Source: Pontibacter coccineus
Lineage (GTDB): Bacteria > Bacteroidota > Bacteroidia > Cytophagales > Hymenobacteraceae
NCBI RefSeq assembly: GCF_030546575.1
Contig: NZ_JAUOTN010000002.1
Coordinates: forward strand, 558,001 to 622,000
Direction: 5' to 3'
DNA length: 64,000 nucleotides
Made by a program: the position numbers and the translations under genes. The notes under the pieces were generated by a model, which had not been told where the DNA came from, did no database searches, and was given only the letters and a program-made list of their open reading frames with translations. Below, in pieces: positions 53,419 through 62,298 of this stretch. Positions within the stretch are counted from its first letter, which is position 1, and every line of letters starts with the position of its first letter.

Positions 53419-54768
53419 TTACTGCAGGCGCGCCTGGATCTCCTCGATAAGACCGTCGTAGCGCTTGAGCAGGCGGCCCCAGTCTTTGAAGTCTTCGTCG
53501 TCTTTTACACTGATGTTGCGTGCCGTGTTGTTCTCGCGCTCGTGACGCTGGCTTACGATCTTCACTACATACGTGAGGTCGTTGGAGTTACCGCCGCTGC
53601 TCACGATCACACGGGTGCGGATCATGTTGGCACCGTTGAAGTTCTGCACCTGCCAGGCGCTGGTCAGGTAGCCCGTGTTGTAGTCAACGGTCTCCAGCAC
53701 ATCAAAGCGCTTGGTGATGATCGAGCTCAAAATTCTCCAGGCATCAGCCGGGTCAACGGTTTTGTTTATAGGAATGGTGATGCGCACATTGGCCATATCC
53801 GACGATATAGAAGAGGTATAGGCCTCATCCACGGCCAGCTCTACAAACTCAGTAGGCTCGGGAGCCTGCATATTCTCCTGGTTGCAGTAGTTTTTGGTGT
53901 AGCGCAGGAAACCGTCTTTCGTCACACGCACCTCCACGCAGCCGTTCTTAGGTACTTTCAAATCGTATTTGCCCACACCTACCACTTTACCGGCTACTTC
54001 GAGGTTGGCATCAGCAGGGGAGGAGGTGATCTTCACCAGTCGGTCTTCCAGCAACGCACGGCTGCGAATCGGGGGAAGCGGGTCTGTGGCGGGTTTGTTG
54101 CAGTATACCTGCACCACTTCGGCAAATCCTTCTTTTGTGACAGTCACCGTTACACACGTGCCGAACGGTACGCTCACGTCTGTGTTGCCGCGGCCGCTTA
54201 CCACCCCGTTCAGCGCCACAGAGGCGTCAGCCGGAATCACTTCCAGACGCACCTGGCGGTCTTTCAGCTCAAAAAAGTCTTTAACTGGAGGCGCTTCCCG
54301 GTCCTTCTGGTTGTAGTATACCTTGGTTTGCGGTGCAAAGCCCGGCTTCTTCACCTCCACGTTCAGGAATTTGTCTTTCTCTACGATCAGGTTGATGCGC
54401 TTCGAGCCAGCCAGACGACCGTCTATGTAAATCTCTGCGTCGTAAGGCTCCACACTGATGTCGATCAGGCGGTTAGCCAACTCCACCTTTTGCTCTTTGT
54501 CCCACTTCATGGTGCGGGGAAACTCACGAATCACAGGCTCATAGCCTTCTTTTACAATGGCAATGCGATTACGGGAGTCTTTGTTCAGCTTCAGCTCAAT
54601 ACTTCCGACGCCGAGCTCAGTTACAGTGGTATTGTCAGCATCGTTCAGCAAAAAGAATTTGGCATCGGGAAAGTTAGAAGCGACGTTAATTTTGCTCTGA
54701 GCGAAAGCAGAAAATGCCAGGAAACAAGAAATAAAGGATAAGTAGAGAATTCTCCTCATAAGGATCAA
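53419..54768 (-). CDS. Secreted protein with tandem PEGA-like repeats
   Basis: 449 residues. Signal peptide ending AFAQ (residue 24), then four PEGA-like beta repeats at ~28-85, 100-155, 172-225 and 243-297, each built around V-x-V-x-K-x-G-[FY]. Repeats 3 and 4 add a Cys pair in equivalent positions (C205/C223 and C277/C295), suggesting one disulfide per repeat. The C-terminal ~130 residues are a separate alpha/beta domain. PEGA repeats decorate surface-layer or periplasmic proteins. The protein is exported but its role is unknown. Confidence 0.83.
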   Translation of the reverse strand: MILMRRILYLSFISCFLAFSAFAQSKINVASNFPDAKFFLLNDADNTTVTELGVGSIELKLNKDSRNRIAIVKEGYEPVIREFPRTMKWDKEQKVELANRLIDISVEPYDAEIYIDGRLAGSKRINLIVEKDKFLNVEVKKPGFAPQTKVYYNQKDREAPPVKDFFELKDRQVRLEVIPADASVALNGVVSGRGNTDVSVPFGTCVTVTVTKEGFAEVVQVYCNKPATDPLPPIRSRALLEDRLVKITSSPADANLEVAGKVVGVGKYDLKVPKNGCVEVRVTKDGFLRYTKNYCNQENMQAPEPTEFVELAVDEAYTSSISSDMANVRITIPINKTVDPADAWRILSSIITKRFDVLETVDYNTGYLTSAWQVQNFNGANMIRTRVIVSSGGNSNDLTYVVKIVSQRHERENNTARNISVKDDEDFKDWGRLLKRYDGLIEEIQARLQ

Positions 54769-54991
54769 ATGAAGTAGTGGAAATACAAAGAGGGTTGGTT
54801 GTAATTTTACCTACTCAAATTTAATTACTTATTATTTAAATTTATATATATTGATTTGTACAATATTAAAAATACCCAGAAGTAGGTACTCGACAGGTAC
54901 TGTGGAGGGCTGAATAGCCGGTGTTAGGAAGTGAAGGAGAAGTGCGGGTAGGATCCGCTGTACGGACGTGTGGGCGTTTTGAATTTTTGGC

Positions 54992-55633
54992 TTATGATTT
55001 CAGCCTGGGCAGCAGCTCAGGGGCAATGGTATGGCCGCCCTCGTAGGTATGGACCCGGGGCGAAATACCGAGGCTTTGCATGAGGTTCTGTTGGTGCTGC
55101 AGCTTTTCGGGTGTGATAAACTCGTCCTGCGTGCCGTACACCACATCCACCGCTATACCTTCGAACGCCGTTTTGCCTGATTCAAAACTAATGTCCTCGG
55201 GGAAAGAAGCCGCCCAGAGCACCAGGTGCTGGCAAGGTACTTTATTGGTTGCAAGCCAGCGGCAAACCGTAGCACCCCCTTGCGAAAAGCCAAGCACATG
55301 CACCCGCACGTTAACGGGTACTCGCAGCAAGAATTCCTGCAGCAACAGGTTCAGGTATACCGACTGGTCCTCTATTTCAGAGAGCCGATCTTCTTTCGTC
55401 ATCCAGGTAGCGCCTACCCGTCCCGAGAAACCATCCAGGTAAAAGCGGGACAGTCCCTCCGGTGCCACGACCACGGTGGCGCCATCATCCAGCACTGCGA
55501 AGTGCCTCAAAAAATAGCGAGCCAGCTGCCCATAGCCATGGCATACCACCCACAGGTCACGCGTCTGCTCTGAGGGCGTTCCTAAGGTATAGTAGCGGGC
55601 CGTACGCGGCACTGTCAGCTTATGCTCGTGCAT
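54992..55633 (-). CDS. Phospholipase/carboxylesterase-type alpha/beta hydrolase
   Basis: 213 residues. Starts with strands RTARYYTLG and LWVVCHGYGQ (oxyanion region), nucleophile elbow GFSQGGATV (~118-126), Asp in YGTQDEFI and His in EGGHTI. It resembles the YpfH/PhoB-type esterase family. No signal peptide, so it is cytosolic. It lies downstream of cdd on the same strand across an inverted repeat. Confidence 0.87.
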   Translation of the reverse strand: MHEHKLTVPRTARYYTLGTPSEQTRDLWVVCHGYGQLARYFLRHFAVLDDGATVVVAPEGLSRFYLDGFSGRVGATWMTKEDRLSEIEDQSVYLNLLLQEFLLRVPVNVRVHVLGFSQGGATVCRWLATNKVPCQHLVLWAASFPEDISFESGKTAFEGIAVDVVYGTQDEFITPEKLQHQQNLMQSLGISPRVHTYEGGHTIAPELLPRLKS

Positions 55634-55638
55634 TTTCT

Positions 55639-55809
55639 ATTGAGTGAATGAGTGATTGTTAAATTGTAGATTGGTTAAATTGTTATTCTATTAATTGAGT
55701 CGATTTTGTACGCTCCGAAAGCTTTTAGTTAACTACGCTTGTTAGCCATCAAATTATACAACCCAAATTAACAAATCACTCATTCACTCATCCACAAACT
55801 CACTCACTT
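55639..55809. repeat. Intergenic inverted repeat between cdd and esterase gene
   Basis: Left words TTGAGTGAATGAGTGATTG and AAATTGTAGATTGGTTAAAT; right words AATCACTCATTCACTCATCC and CAAACTCACTCACTTATT. It fills the gap between two minus-strand genes. Confidence 0.82.
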
Positions 55810-55810
55810 A

Positions 55811-56296
55811 TTAAAGATGTTCTCTGTTGAACTGAAAAGGTAGCAGGTCGCTTACGCTGCGGAGACGGTAGAATTTACCTTCCGGGCCCTGCAGCAGCAC
55901 AGGTATAGGCTCTTCCTGTTTGTGCTCGTACTCGGCCATCACCTGCCGGCAGGCGCCGCATGGCATGGCTGGCAGGAAATGCTGCTCGCTTCTGCGGCGG
56001 GCTGTCACGGCGATCAGCTTTATCTTTTTATTTGGGTAATAGGCGCTCATGGCAAACAGGGCAGTACGTTCGGCGCAAAGGCCGGAAGGGTAGGCCGCGT
56101 TTTCCTGATTGCTGCCTTTAAACATGGTGTCGTCTTCCAGCACCAGGGCGGCGCCCACCAAAAAGTTGGAATAAGGGGCGTAGGCATCGTTTGCCGTTTC
56201 CTGAGCAAGCAACATCGCGTCGCGCTCCTGTTGGTTCAATTCTTCTGCCGAGTCCAGTACGTCGATGCAGATTTGTATATTCAGCTCACTTGCCAT
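55811..56296 (-). CDS. cdd: Cytidine deaminase
   Basis: 161 residues. Zinc site CAERTALF (with catalytic Glu) and PCGACRQ, and substrate-binding FLVGAALV. It deaminates cytidine and deoxycytidine in pyrimidine salvage. The length is typical of the homotetrameric type with a short N-terminal extension. It is upstream of the esterase gene, separated by a repeat. Confidence 0.94.
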   Translation of the reverse strand: MASELNIQICIDVLDSAEELNQQERDAMLLAQETANDAYAPYSNFLVGAALVLEDDTMFKGSNQENAAYPSGLCAERTALFAMSAYYPNKKIKLIAVTARRRSEQHFLPAMPCGACRQVMAEYEHKQEEPIPVLLQGPEGKFYRLRSVSDLLPFQFNREHL

Positions 56297-56423
56297 TTAA
56301 GACCTTGTAGGTATAAAAATTAGAAAAGGGCTATAAATTTAACCCATTATTCTGATAAAACAATGCAAAAGGTTGGCCTTGCAGGGGGTAATTGCTAAAT
56401 TCAAACGCAATGATTAGAACGCT

Positions 56424-57773
56424 ATGAAAAAAATACTCCTGCTCGGGGCCGGCCGCTCCGCTTCTTCGCTTATCCAGTACCTTTTACAAAATGCGCCATC
56501 CGAAAACTGGCACCTCACCATCGGCGATATCAACGTGGACCATCTTCGCGACAAAATCGCGCAGCTGGACTTTGCCGAAGCTATTGTTTTTAACGTGCAC
56601 GACGAGGCGCAACGGGCTGCTGAGGTGAGCAAAGCCGATCTTGTGATCTCCCTTTTGCCGGCCATTTTCCACATTGAAGTAGCCCGAGAGTGCATGAAGC
56701 AGGAAAAGCATCTGATCACTGCATCCTACGTTTCGCCCGAGTTTAGGGAGCTGCACGAAGAGGCGGATAGTAAGAACCTCACCATCTTGATGGAATCCGG
56801 CCTCGATCCAGGTATAGACCACATGTCGGCCATGGCGGTGATTCAGCGGGTGCAGGGTATGGGCGGTAAGATAACTTCCTTCAAATCGTATACGGGCGGA
56901 CTGGTGGCACCGGAGTCGGACAACAACCCCTGGAACTACAAGTTTAGCTGGAATCCGCGCAACGTAGTGCTGGCAGGGCAGGGGACGGCCAAGTATATCA
57001 AGAACGGCGAATACAAGTACATCCCATATCACCAGCTTTTCAAACGAACCGATGAACTGTACGTGGAGGGCTACGGCCACTTCGATGGCTACGCCAACCG
57101 CGACTCGCTCAGCTACCGGGAGCATTACGGTCTGAAGGATATCCCGACGATGCTGCGGGGCACGCTGCGCCGCATTGGTTACTGCGCCGCTTGGGACGTG
57201 TTCGTGCAACTGGGCCTCACCGACGACAGCTACGACCTGGAAGGAGTGGACAGCATGACGCACCGCAGCTATCTGGAAGCCTTTCTTCCGCCGGCTGCCT
57301 TTGCCGAAGAAACACCGCAGCAGCGCCTGTGCCGCTACCTGGGTATAGCCCCCGAAGGCGAGATCATGGAGAAATTGGAGTGGCTCGGTTTGTTTGAAGG
57401 AACACCATTGGAGCTGCAAGCCGCCACCCCCGCGCAGGTACTCGAGAAAATACTGGTTGCCAAATGGAAACTGGAGCCCGGTGACAAAGACATGATCGTG
57501 ATGCAGCACCTGTTTGAATACGAACTGGATGGGGAGCAGCACGAACTTACTTCTTCGCTGGTCGTGTTGGGCGACGATGAGGTGCAAACAGCCATGGCCA
57601 AAACCGTGGGTCTGCCGGTAGGTATACTGGCAAAGCTCCTGCTACAGGGCAAAATCGACCGCCGCGGGGTAGTTATCCCCATCTACCCGGATCTGTACGA
57701 ACCTGTGCTGGAAGAGCTCAAAAGGTATGGCGTTGACTTTGTGGAGGAAGAAAAGGTAAAGGCAACCCATTAG
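56424..57773 (+). CDS. Saccharopine dehydrogenase family protein
   Basis: 449 residues. N-terminal Rossmann motif LLGAGRSASSLIQYL (~5-19), then the LYS9-like catalytic and dimerisation domains (ESGLDPGIDHMSAM, WNYKFSWNPRNVV). It could be saccharopine reductase in lysine metabolism, or carboxynorspermidine synthase-like; by eye I cannot choose. Single gene, cytosolic. Confidence 0.9.
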   Translation: MKKILLLGAGRSASSLIQYLLQNAPSENWHLTIGDINVDHLRDKIAQLDFAEAIVFNVHDEAQRAAEVSKADLVISLLPAIFHIEVARECMKQEKHLITASYVSPEFRELHEEADSKNLTILMESGLDPGIDHMSAMAVIQRVQGMGGKITSFKSYTGGLVAPESDNNPWNYKFSWNPRNVVLAGQGTAKYIKNGEYKYIPYHQLFKRTDELYVEGYGHFDGYANRDSLSYREHYGLKDIPTMLRGTLRRIGYCAAWDVFVQLGLTDDSYDLEGVDSMTHRSYLEAFLPPAAFAEETPQQRLCRYLGIAPEGEIMEKLEWLGLFEGTPLELQAATPAQVLEKILVAKWKLEPGDKDMIVMQHLFEYELDGEQHELTSSLVVLGDDEVQTAMAKTVGLPVGILAKLLLQGKIDRRGVVIPIYPDLYEPVLEELKRYGVDFVEEEKVKATH

Positions 57774-57795
57774 CAGGGATAGCCTTTGGCAGTTT

Positions 57796-58512
57796 TCAGA
57801 AGTTCAGGTAGTAGTCCCGCAGCAGTGCTGTAAAGTCAGCGGTATAAGTTGTGCCATCTTCTTCGCGGATATTGAGCTTTTTAGAATTAACCTCTTTTGT
57901 CGGCGAGAAGGTATAGGTCTGGATGTGGCGGATGCACTTGCCTGCAGTGCGGGTGTATACCTCCAGCGTTTCGGCCAGGTATAGCGCGTGCGCTTTGGCA
58001 AGCTCAGCAAAGTGATTCCCCTCAGCTGGCGGCAAAAGCAGGTATAGCTTGCCTTCCGGTGTCAGGTGTTTCTGCGCAAAGGTCAGGATGTCTTCGAAGA
58101 GTAGGTCGCCCGTATGTTTGGCCGTGTTCTTGGCGGCATTATCAGACCTGAGCGAAGCCAGAAAAAAAGGCGGGTTTGATAGAATGACGTCGTATTGCTG
58201 CGTGCAGGCTTTAGCAAACTCCTGCAAGGGCATGGGATGCAGTTGCAGACGTTCTGCCCGGGGGCTTTCGGTAAAGTTCTGTGCTGCCTGCACTTGCGCC
58301 TCCGGATTTATCTCCACCGCTTCCACCACCGCCTCCGACCGCTGCGCCACCATGAGCGCCAACAAACCCGTCCCCGTCCCAATATCCAGTATCCGCTTCG
58401 CCTGACGCACCTCCACATAAGCCCCAAACACACAAGAATCCGTGCAGACCTTCATCGCGCATAGGTCCTGGTTGATGCGAAATTGCTTGAACTGGAAGTA
58501 GTTGTTAGGCAC
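57796..58512 (-). CDS. trmN6: tRNA1(Val) (adenine(37)-N6)-methyltransferase
   Basis: 238 residues from GTG 58512, giving the usual short start before NNYFQFKQF. An ATG at 58557 adds 15 residues encoded in low-complexity spacer and is less likely. SAM-binding ILDIGTGTGLLALMVAQR and catalytic NPPFF (ILSNPPFFLAS). It methylates A37 of tRNA-Val. Convergent with the saccharopine gene. Confidence 0.88.
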   Translation of the reverse strand: MPNNYFQFKQFRINQDLCAMKVCTDSCVFGAYVEVRQAKRILDIGTGTGLLALMVAQRSEAVVEAVEINPEAQVQAAQNFTESPRAERLQLHPMPLQEFAKACTQQYDVILSNPPFFLASLRSDNAAKNTAKHTGDLLFEDILTFAQKHLTPEGKLYLLLPPAEGNHFAELAKAHALYLAETLEVYTRTAGKCIRHIQTYTFSPTKEVNSKKLNIREEDGTTYTADFTALLRDYYLNF

Positions 58513-59041
58513 GGGGGTAATAAATGAATAATGGGTAATGATTAATTGTGATGGCAAAGGTATGGAGTTTTTGCTTTTTTGTCAGAAACAGGATTGACAG
58601 GATTTTAGTGCACGATTAACCCACCCCTGCCCCTCCCGAGAGGGGATTTACAGCTGCTGCTTAATTGTTAAGTATAGATATAATAGCTTCAGCAGTTCAT
58701 TTGCTATACCGAATCCAACCACTCCTTCCCCCTCCTTATCTAAGGCGGGGAATCTGTAACTGCCATACAACCGATATAAGCGTTTTAGCACACACCACTG
58801 GCAGGTACAGCAAGACTAACTTGCACGCCAGCTACAAAGCAAATAGTCTGAGCCCGGTGCACTAGCGACGATTTTGTGTTTGAGCGGTCAGCGAGTTTAA
58901 AATCGTCTTGATTTTTTTGCTTACTTTTTTCATCAAGGAAAAAAGTGAGGCCCGCCCGGCCAGGGCAAGCTACAAAGCAATTCTGATTGCTATACTTGCA
59001 GCCTCTGCCACGTAAGTTACAAAACCACCGAAAGCAAACAA
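58513..59041. other. 529 bp non-coding stretch with dispersed repeat
   Basis: Begins with a low-complexity run (TAATAAATGAATAATGGGTAATG), then GTGCACGATTAACCC and repeat copy 2 (58617-58980). No credible gene. Confidence 0.6.
58617..58980. repeat. Dispersed structured repeat, copy 2
   Basis: Partner of 43735-44100 (same orientation), about 75-80% identical by eye. Its stem GACGATTTT / AAAATCGTC (58867-58875 and 58897-58906) replaces GACACTCCA / TGGAGGGTC of copy 1, and CTTGAT / ATCAAG replaces CTTGAC / GTCAAG. Confidence 0.88.
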
Positions 59042-59506
59042 CTACTTCGAGTTAAACTGCCCCGACTCAAATCCCTCATCAATCAACAAATTCGGTGACA
59101 GTGCACTGGCAACCGCCAGTTCGTCGCAGCGCTCGTTCTCCGGGTGGCCGGCATGCCCTCTGATCCAAACGAAACGCACATTATGCTTGGCGTATACCCG
59201 CAGGAAACGGGCCCAGAGGTCGCCGTTGGCTTTGCCGGAGAAGCCCTTCTTCTGCCAGCCAAACACCCAGCGCTTTTCCACGGCATCCACCACATATTTG
59301 GAGTCAGAGTAGACTGTGACAGGTATGCCGGGCTTGGTAATCGCCTCGAGCCCCACAATCACGGCGAGCAGTTCCATGCGGTTGTTCGTGGTTTTGCGGA
59401 AGCCGGCAGTCAACTCTTTCTCGTGGTTTTTCCAGCGCAGTATCGTCCCATAGCCGCCCGGACCCGGATTCCCTCGTGAAGCACCGTCTGTGAAAAGCTC
59501 GATCAT
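59042..59506 (-). CDS. rnhA: Ribonuclease HI
   Basis: 154 residues. Catalytic acids Asp7 (FTDGAS), Glu45 (NRMELLA), Asp68 (YSDSKYV) and the late Asp in NERCDELA, with the basic handle KKGFSGKANGDLW. It removes RNA from RNA-DNA hybrids. It is downstream of marC, separated by an inverted repeat. Confidence 0.95.
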   Translation of the reverse strand: MIELFTDGASRGNPGPGGYGTILRWKNHEKELTAGFRKTTNNRMELLAVIVGLEAITKPGIPVTVYSDSKYVVDAVEKRWVFGWQKKGFSGKANGDLWARFLRVYAKHNVRFVWIRGHAGHPENERCDELAVASALSPNLLIDEGFESGQFNSK

Positions 59507-59509
59507 GTT

Positions 59510-59638
59510 TTAATTGAGTGAATGAGTGATGTAGTGGATGAGTGAGATTTTTGATTTAGCGAAGGAGTGAATGAGTGAGTTAGTGATTGTGAAAAAAATT
59601 ATAAATCACCCAATCACTCATTCACTAACTCACTCAAT
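59510..59638. repeat. Intergenic inverted repeat between marC and rnhA
   Basis: Left arm words AATTGAGTGAATGAGTGATG and GAATGAGTGAGTTAGTGATT; right arm words AATCACCCAATCACTCATTC and ACTAACTCACTCAATTAA. Both genes are on the minus strand. One of the clearest of this family. Confidence 0.87.
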
Positions 59639-60216
59639 TAAATCGGTAGGTTCGTTTTGAACAGCTTGATGGCGATGGCCAGCAGGATAACGCCAAACAC
59701 CTTGCGGAGCACGTTTGCACCTGCCTTGCCGAGTTTACGCTCCAGCCAGGGCGAAGCCTTTAGAACGATGTAGACGAACATGAGGTTCAGGATAATGCCT
59801 ACCAGCACATTGGGAAGTGAGTAGGCGGCGCGCAAGGAGAGCAGGGTGGTCATGGTGCCGGCTCCTACAATAAGCGGGAAAGCCAGCGGCACGATCGAGC
59901 CGCTCTTCACTTCCGGGTCGGAGTGAAAGAGGTCTTTCCCCAGAATCATTTCCAAGCCGATTAGGAAGATGATAATCGCACCAGCCATTGCGAAAGACTC
60001 GAAATCAATGCCGAACAGCTTCAGGATGCCATCGCCCACAAAAAGAAAGGCAATCATCAGGACGCCTGAAATGATGGTGGCTTTCTCGGACTCGATCCTG
60101 CCTTCGCGTTTGCGGAGGTCGATGATGATGGGGATAGAGCCGAGGATGTCGATTACGGCAAACAGGATGAGCGTAACAGACGCGATTTCCTTGAAACTGA
60201 ACAGGTCCTGAATCAT
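59638..60216 (-). CDS. MarC-family integral membrane protein
   Basis: 192 residues, six predicted helices: ILFAVIDILGSIPIIIDL, AGAIIIFLIGLEMILG and PLAFPLIVGAGTMTTLLSL match the MarC/UPF0056 family. The family's role is unknown; links to multidrug resistance were not upheld. A minus-strand TACCTTTG element lies ~90 bp upstream. Confidence 0.9.
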   Translation of the reverse strand: MIQDLFSFKEIASVTLILFAVIDILGSIPIIIDLRKREGRIESEKATIISGVLMIAFLFVGDGILKLFGIDFESFAMAGAIIIFLIGLEMILGKDLFHSDPEVKSGSIVPLAFPLIVGAGTMTTLLSLRAAYSLPNVLVGIILNLMFVYIVLKASPWLERKLGKAGANVLRKVFGVILLAIAIKLFKTNLPI

Positions 60217-60305
60217 TGCTTTGTTGGTTGTTAAACTGTCTGATTGTCAAACAATTAGGTATAGGTTTGCACTGAAATGCCAACAGCAATTCAGCTAACA
60301 AGCCG

Positions 60306-60313
60306 CAAAGGTA
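60306..60313 (-). promoter_or_regulatory. Putative -7 element for marC
   Basis: Minus-strand TACCTTTG between the aminotransferase stop and the marC start. Confidence 0.42.
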
Positions 60314-60319
60314 GGATTC

Positions 60320-61381
60320 TTAGGCGTAATAATGGAGGAAAAAGCGCTTTAGCTCTTCGTACTCTTCGTTGCCGATGGCCGGGAAGTTGGCTATCCGGAA
60401 AGTGTTGCGCTGCCATGGTCCGTAGCCGTTGCCCAGCCTGATATTGTGGTGTAAAGCCCGTTTCTTGATGTCCTCCACCACACGTTCGTTCGCCTCCAGC
60501 ACCACCACCGTTTTAGAGCGCACCTCTTCGTTCTCTATCAGCAGTTTAAACTCCGTGAACTGCCCGAAGAACTCATAGAGCTCGTTGGCACGGTCGACCA
60601 GGTCAATATCGAGTTGCTTGATAAACGGCCTGTCTTCGAGCATGCGCTTGAGCAGGTAGATGTTGAGCGTGTTCGGCGTGTGCACGGTCTGGTAGTTCAG
60701 CATCTTTTCGTAAAGCGACACCAGGCTGTTGTAGTGGTTGCGCTCGTTCATTTGTTTGGCCCGGAAGATGGCGCGCGGCGAGCAGATGAGTAAACCCAGT
60801 CCCGGCGGCAGGCCAAAGCACTTCTGCACAGAGGCAAACCAGATGTCGGCTTTGATGTACTTCAGATTCAGGCCAGCCATGGAAGAGGTGGCATCCACGG
60901 CCGTGAGCGTGTCGCGGAAGCGGTTGTGCAGGTTGAGGATGGTTGTAGCCGTTACCTGCGTGCCGTTGGAGGTTTCGTTCTGGGTAAGGCAGATCAGTTC
61001 GGTGTCGGAACTAATGGTAAGGTCTTCTACCTGGATGGCTTCGTTTATGTCGAAACGCACCCCTGATGCCTCCGGGCGCATTTTTTTGGCATACTCGTAC
61101 CATTTCTCTCCAAATGAGCCATTGTAAATATGGAAGCTCTTCTTTTTGGTAAGGCTCTGGATCAGGATCTCCCAGCACTCGGTGGCCGAAGAGGTAAAGA
61201 AAATGGAGTAGTCCTGGGGTATGTTGAGGCGGCGCTTGAGCGAGCCCACCACGGCGCGGGAGAGCTGCACAAACTGTTCTCCGCGGTGCGGGGCATCCAT
61301 AATCCCCTCGTCGTACGCATCTGTCAGGTAGCTGCGTACTTCCGGGTATATCTTCGACGGTCCTGGAAAGAAATTCAACAT
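60320..61381 (-). CDS. Class V aminotransferase (SerC/AGT-like)
   Basis: 353 residues. FFPGPSKIYPEV start, FTSSATECWEIL, TAVDATSSMAG and the PLP lysine in SVQKCFGLPPG (~190). It is close to phosphoserine or alanine-glyoxylate aminotransferases; the Bacteroidota group with this start is often linked to serine synthesis, but no serA lies nearby. A perfect inverted repeat (61401-61418) sits 20 bases before the start codon. Confidence 0.87.
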   Translation of the reverse strand: MLNFFPGPSKIYPEVRSYLTDAYDEGIMDAPHRGEQFVQLSRAVVGSLKRRLNIPQDYSIFFTSSATECWEILIQSLTKKKSFHIYNGSFGEKWYEYAKKMRPEASGVRFDINEAIQVEDLTISSDTELICLTQNETSNGTQVTATTILNLHNRFRDTLTAVDATSSMAGLNLKYIKADIWFASVQKCFGLPPGLGLLICSPRAIFRAKQMNERNHYNSLVSLYEKMLNYQTVHTPNTLNIYLLKRMLEDRPFIKQLDIDLVDRANELYEFFGQFTEFKLLIENEEVRSKTVVVLEANERVVEDIKKRALHHNIRLGNGYGPWQRNTFRIANFPAIGNEEYEELKRFFLHYYA

Positions 61382-61400
61382 GGAGGGTAATATAAAGAAT

Positions 61401-61418
61401 TATAGTATCGCTACTATA
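61401..61418. promoter_or_regulatory. Inverted repeat, possible operator
   Basis: TATAGTA-TCGC-TACTATA, perfect 7 bp arms, just upstream of the aminotransferase ATG; its position suits a regulator binding at the promoter. Confidence 0.4.
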
Positions 61419-61462
61419 GTAAAAGCTAAATATTTAGTGAACGGAATTCCTGTGTTGCGACG

Positions 61463-61915
61463 CTATTTTTTAGAGCCGAAACCGATCTGCTTCGGTTTCA
61501 TGCGCTCGAAATACTGCAAGGCCAGGCGGTAGCTCTCCAACCCGAACCCCGTGATCACCCCTTTGCAGAAAGGTGCCAGCATGCTTTTGTGGCGGAAGGC
61601 GTCGCGGGCGTATACGTTGGAGATGTGCACCTCGATCACCGGCGCTTCGATCGCTTTGATGGCGTCTGAGAGCGCTACCGAGGTATGGGTGTAGGCGCCA
61701 CCGTTGAACACGATGCCCTTGTAGCTGAAACCCACTTCGTGTAGCTTGTCGATGAGCACGCCCTCTGTGTTGGATTGGAAATAGGATAACTCCATGGCTG
61801 GAAAGGCCTCTTTAAGCTCTTCAAAGTAAGATTCAAAAGACTCGGAGCCATAAACAGATTTCTCACGGACGCCTAAAAGATTCAGGTTGGGGCCGTTCAG
61901 GATCAGGATTTTCAT
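61463..61915 (-). CDS. aroQ: 3-dehydroquinate dehydratase, type II
   Basis: 150 residues. NGPNLNLLGVRE start, Tyr22, FQSNTEGVLID, NGGAYTHTS and HISNVYARDAFRHKS, all type II signatures. It makes 3-dehydroshikimate in the shikimate pathway. It lies 81 bp upstream of the aminotransferase on the same strand. Confidence 0.95.
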   Translation of the reverse strand: MKILILNGPNLNLLGVREKSVYGSESFESYFEELKEAFPAMELSYFQSNTEGVLIDKLHEVGFSYKGIVFNGGAYTHTSVALSDAIKAIEAPVIEVHISNVYARDAFRHKSMLAPFCKGVITGFGLESYRLALQYFERMKPKQIGFGSKK

Positions 61916-62298
61916 AGTATTAGGGTGTAGTGGTGATTTCAGCTTAATTAAGCGTTTGCAATTTAAGGATTAACTATCTTTGCTTTATTTTTTTGACAAA
62001 AGAAAGTTTTGAGGAGGCACGATTGTCATCCCCCTGCCCCCTTCAAAGGGGGACTTTCTGCCTTGCCCTCGCTCGCCTCCCACGAGTGTGTGCTATCAGG
62101 CGGACTCTGGCCGCTGGTAAACAGTACCGCTAGTAGCTGACTACAAATTGCCTTGTATTTTTATACCTGTCGGCACAGGTAGCGGGGGCCACCAAATACC
62201 CCACACACGCCAGAGGCGAGCGAGGGCAGTACTTTTACTCAACCGTTTTTTGTCCTTTGTCAAAAAATATTTTATCCAAATCTATACCTGTTATACCT
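61916..62298. other. 383 bp gap with partial repeat
   Basis: Between aroQ and xerD, which are divergent. It holds a plus-strand promoter-like site (61954-61981), the CACGATTGTCATCCCCCTGC module (62018) shared with 43637, and three TATACCT copies. No gene is seen. Confidence 0.5.
61954..61981 (+). promoter_or_regulatory. Putative plus-strand promoter upstream of xerD
   Basis: TTTG (61954-61957), 16-base spacer, TATCTTTG (61974-61981). The xerD ATG lies ~320 bases downstream, giving a long leader that includes the repeat module. Confidence 0.5.

Noticed and set aside
53542..54741. 399-codon open frame antisense to the PEGA-protein gene
   Set aside because: Residue pattern is typical of an antisense shadow (His/Val/Arg/Leu-rich, no domain), and the minus-strand frame has a signal peptide and repeats.
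56484..57587. 367-codon open frame antisense to saccharopine dehydrogenase
   Set aside because: Same type of antisense shadow; the plus frame has a clear Rossmann motif and family match.
58665..58865. 66-codon frame in repeat copy 2
   Set aside because: Not preserved in length or frame relative to copy 1; most likely a by-product of the repeat.
59510..59638. Possible CRISPR array or tandem repeat (TGAGTGA words)
   Set aside because: Words are degenerate, unspaced and self-complementary, with no constant-length spacers and no cas genes.
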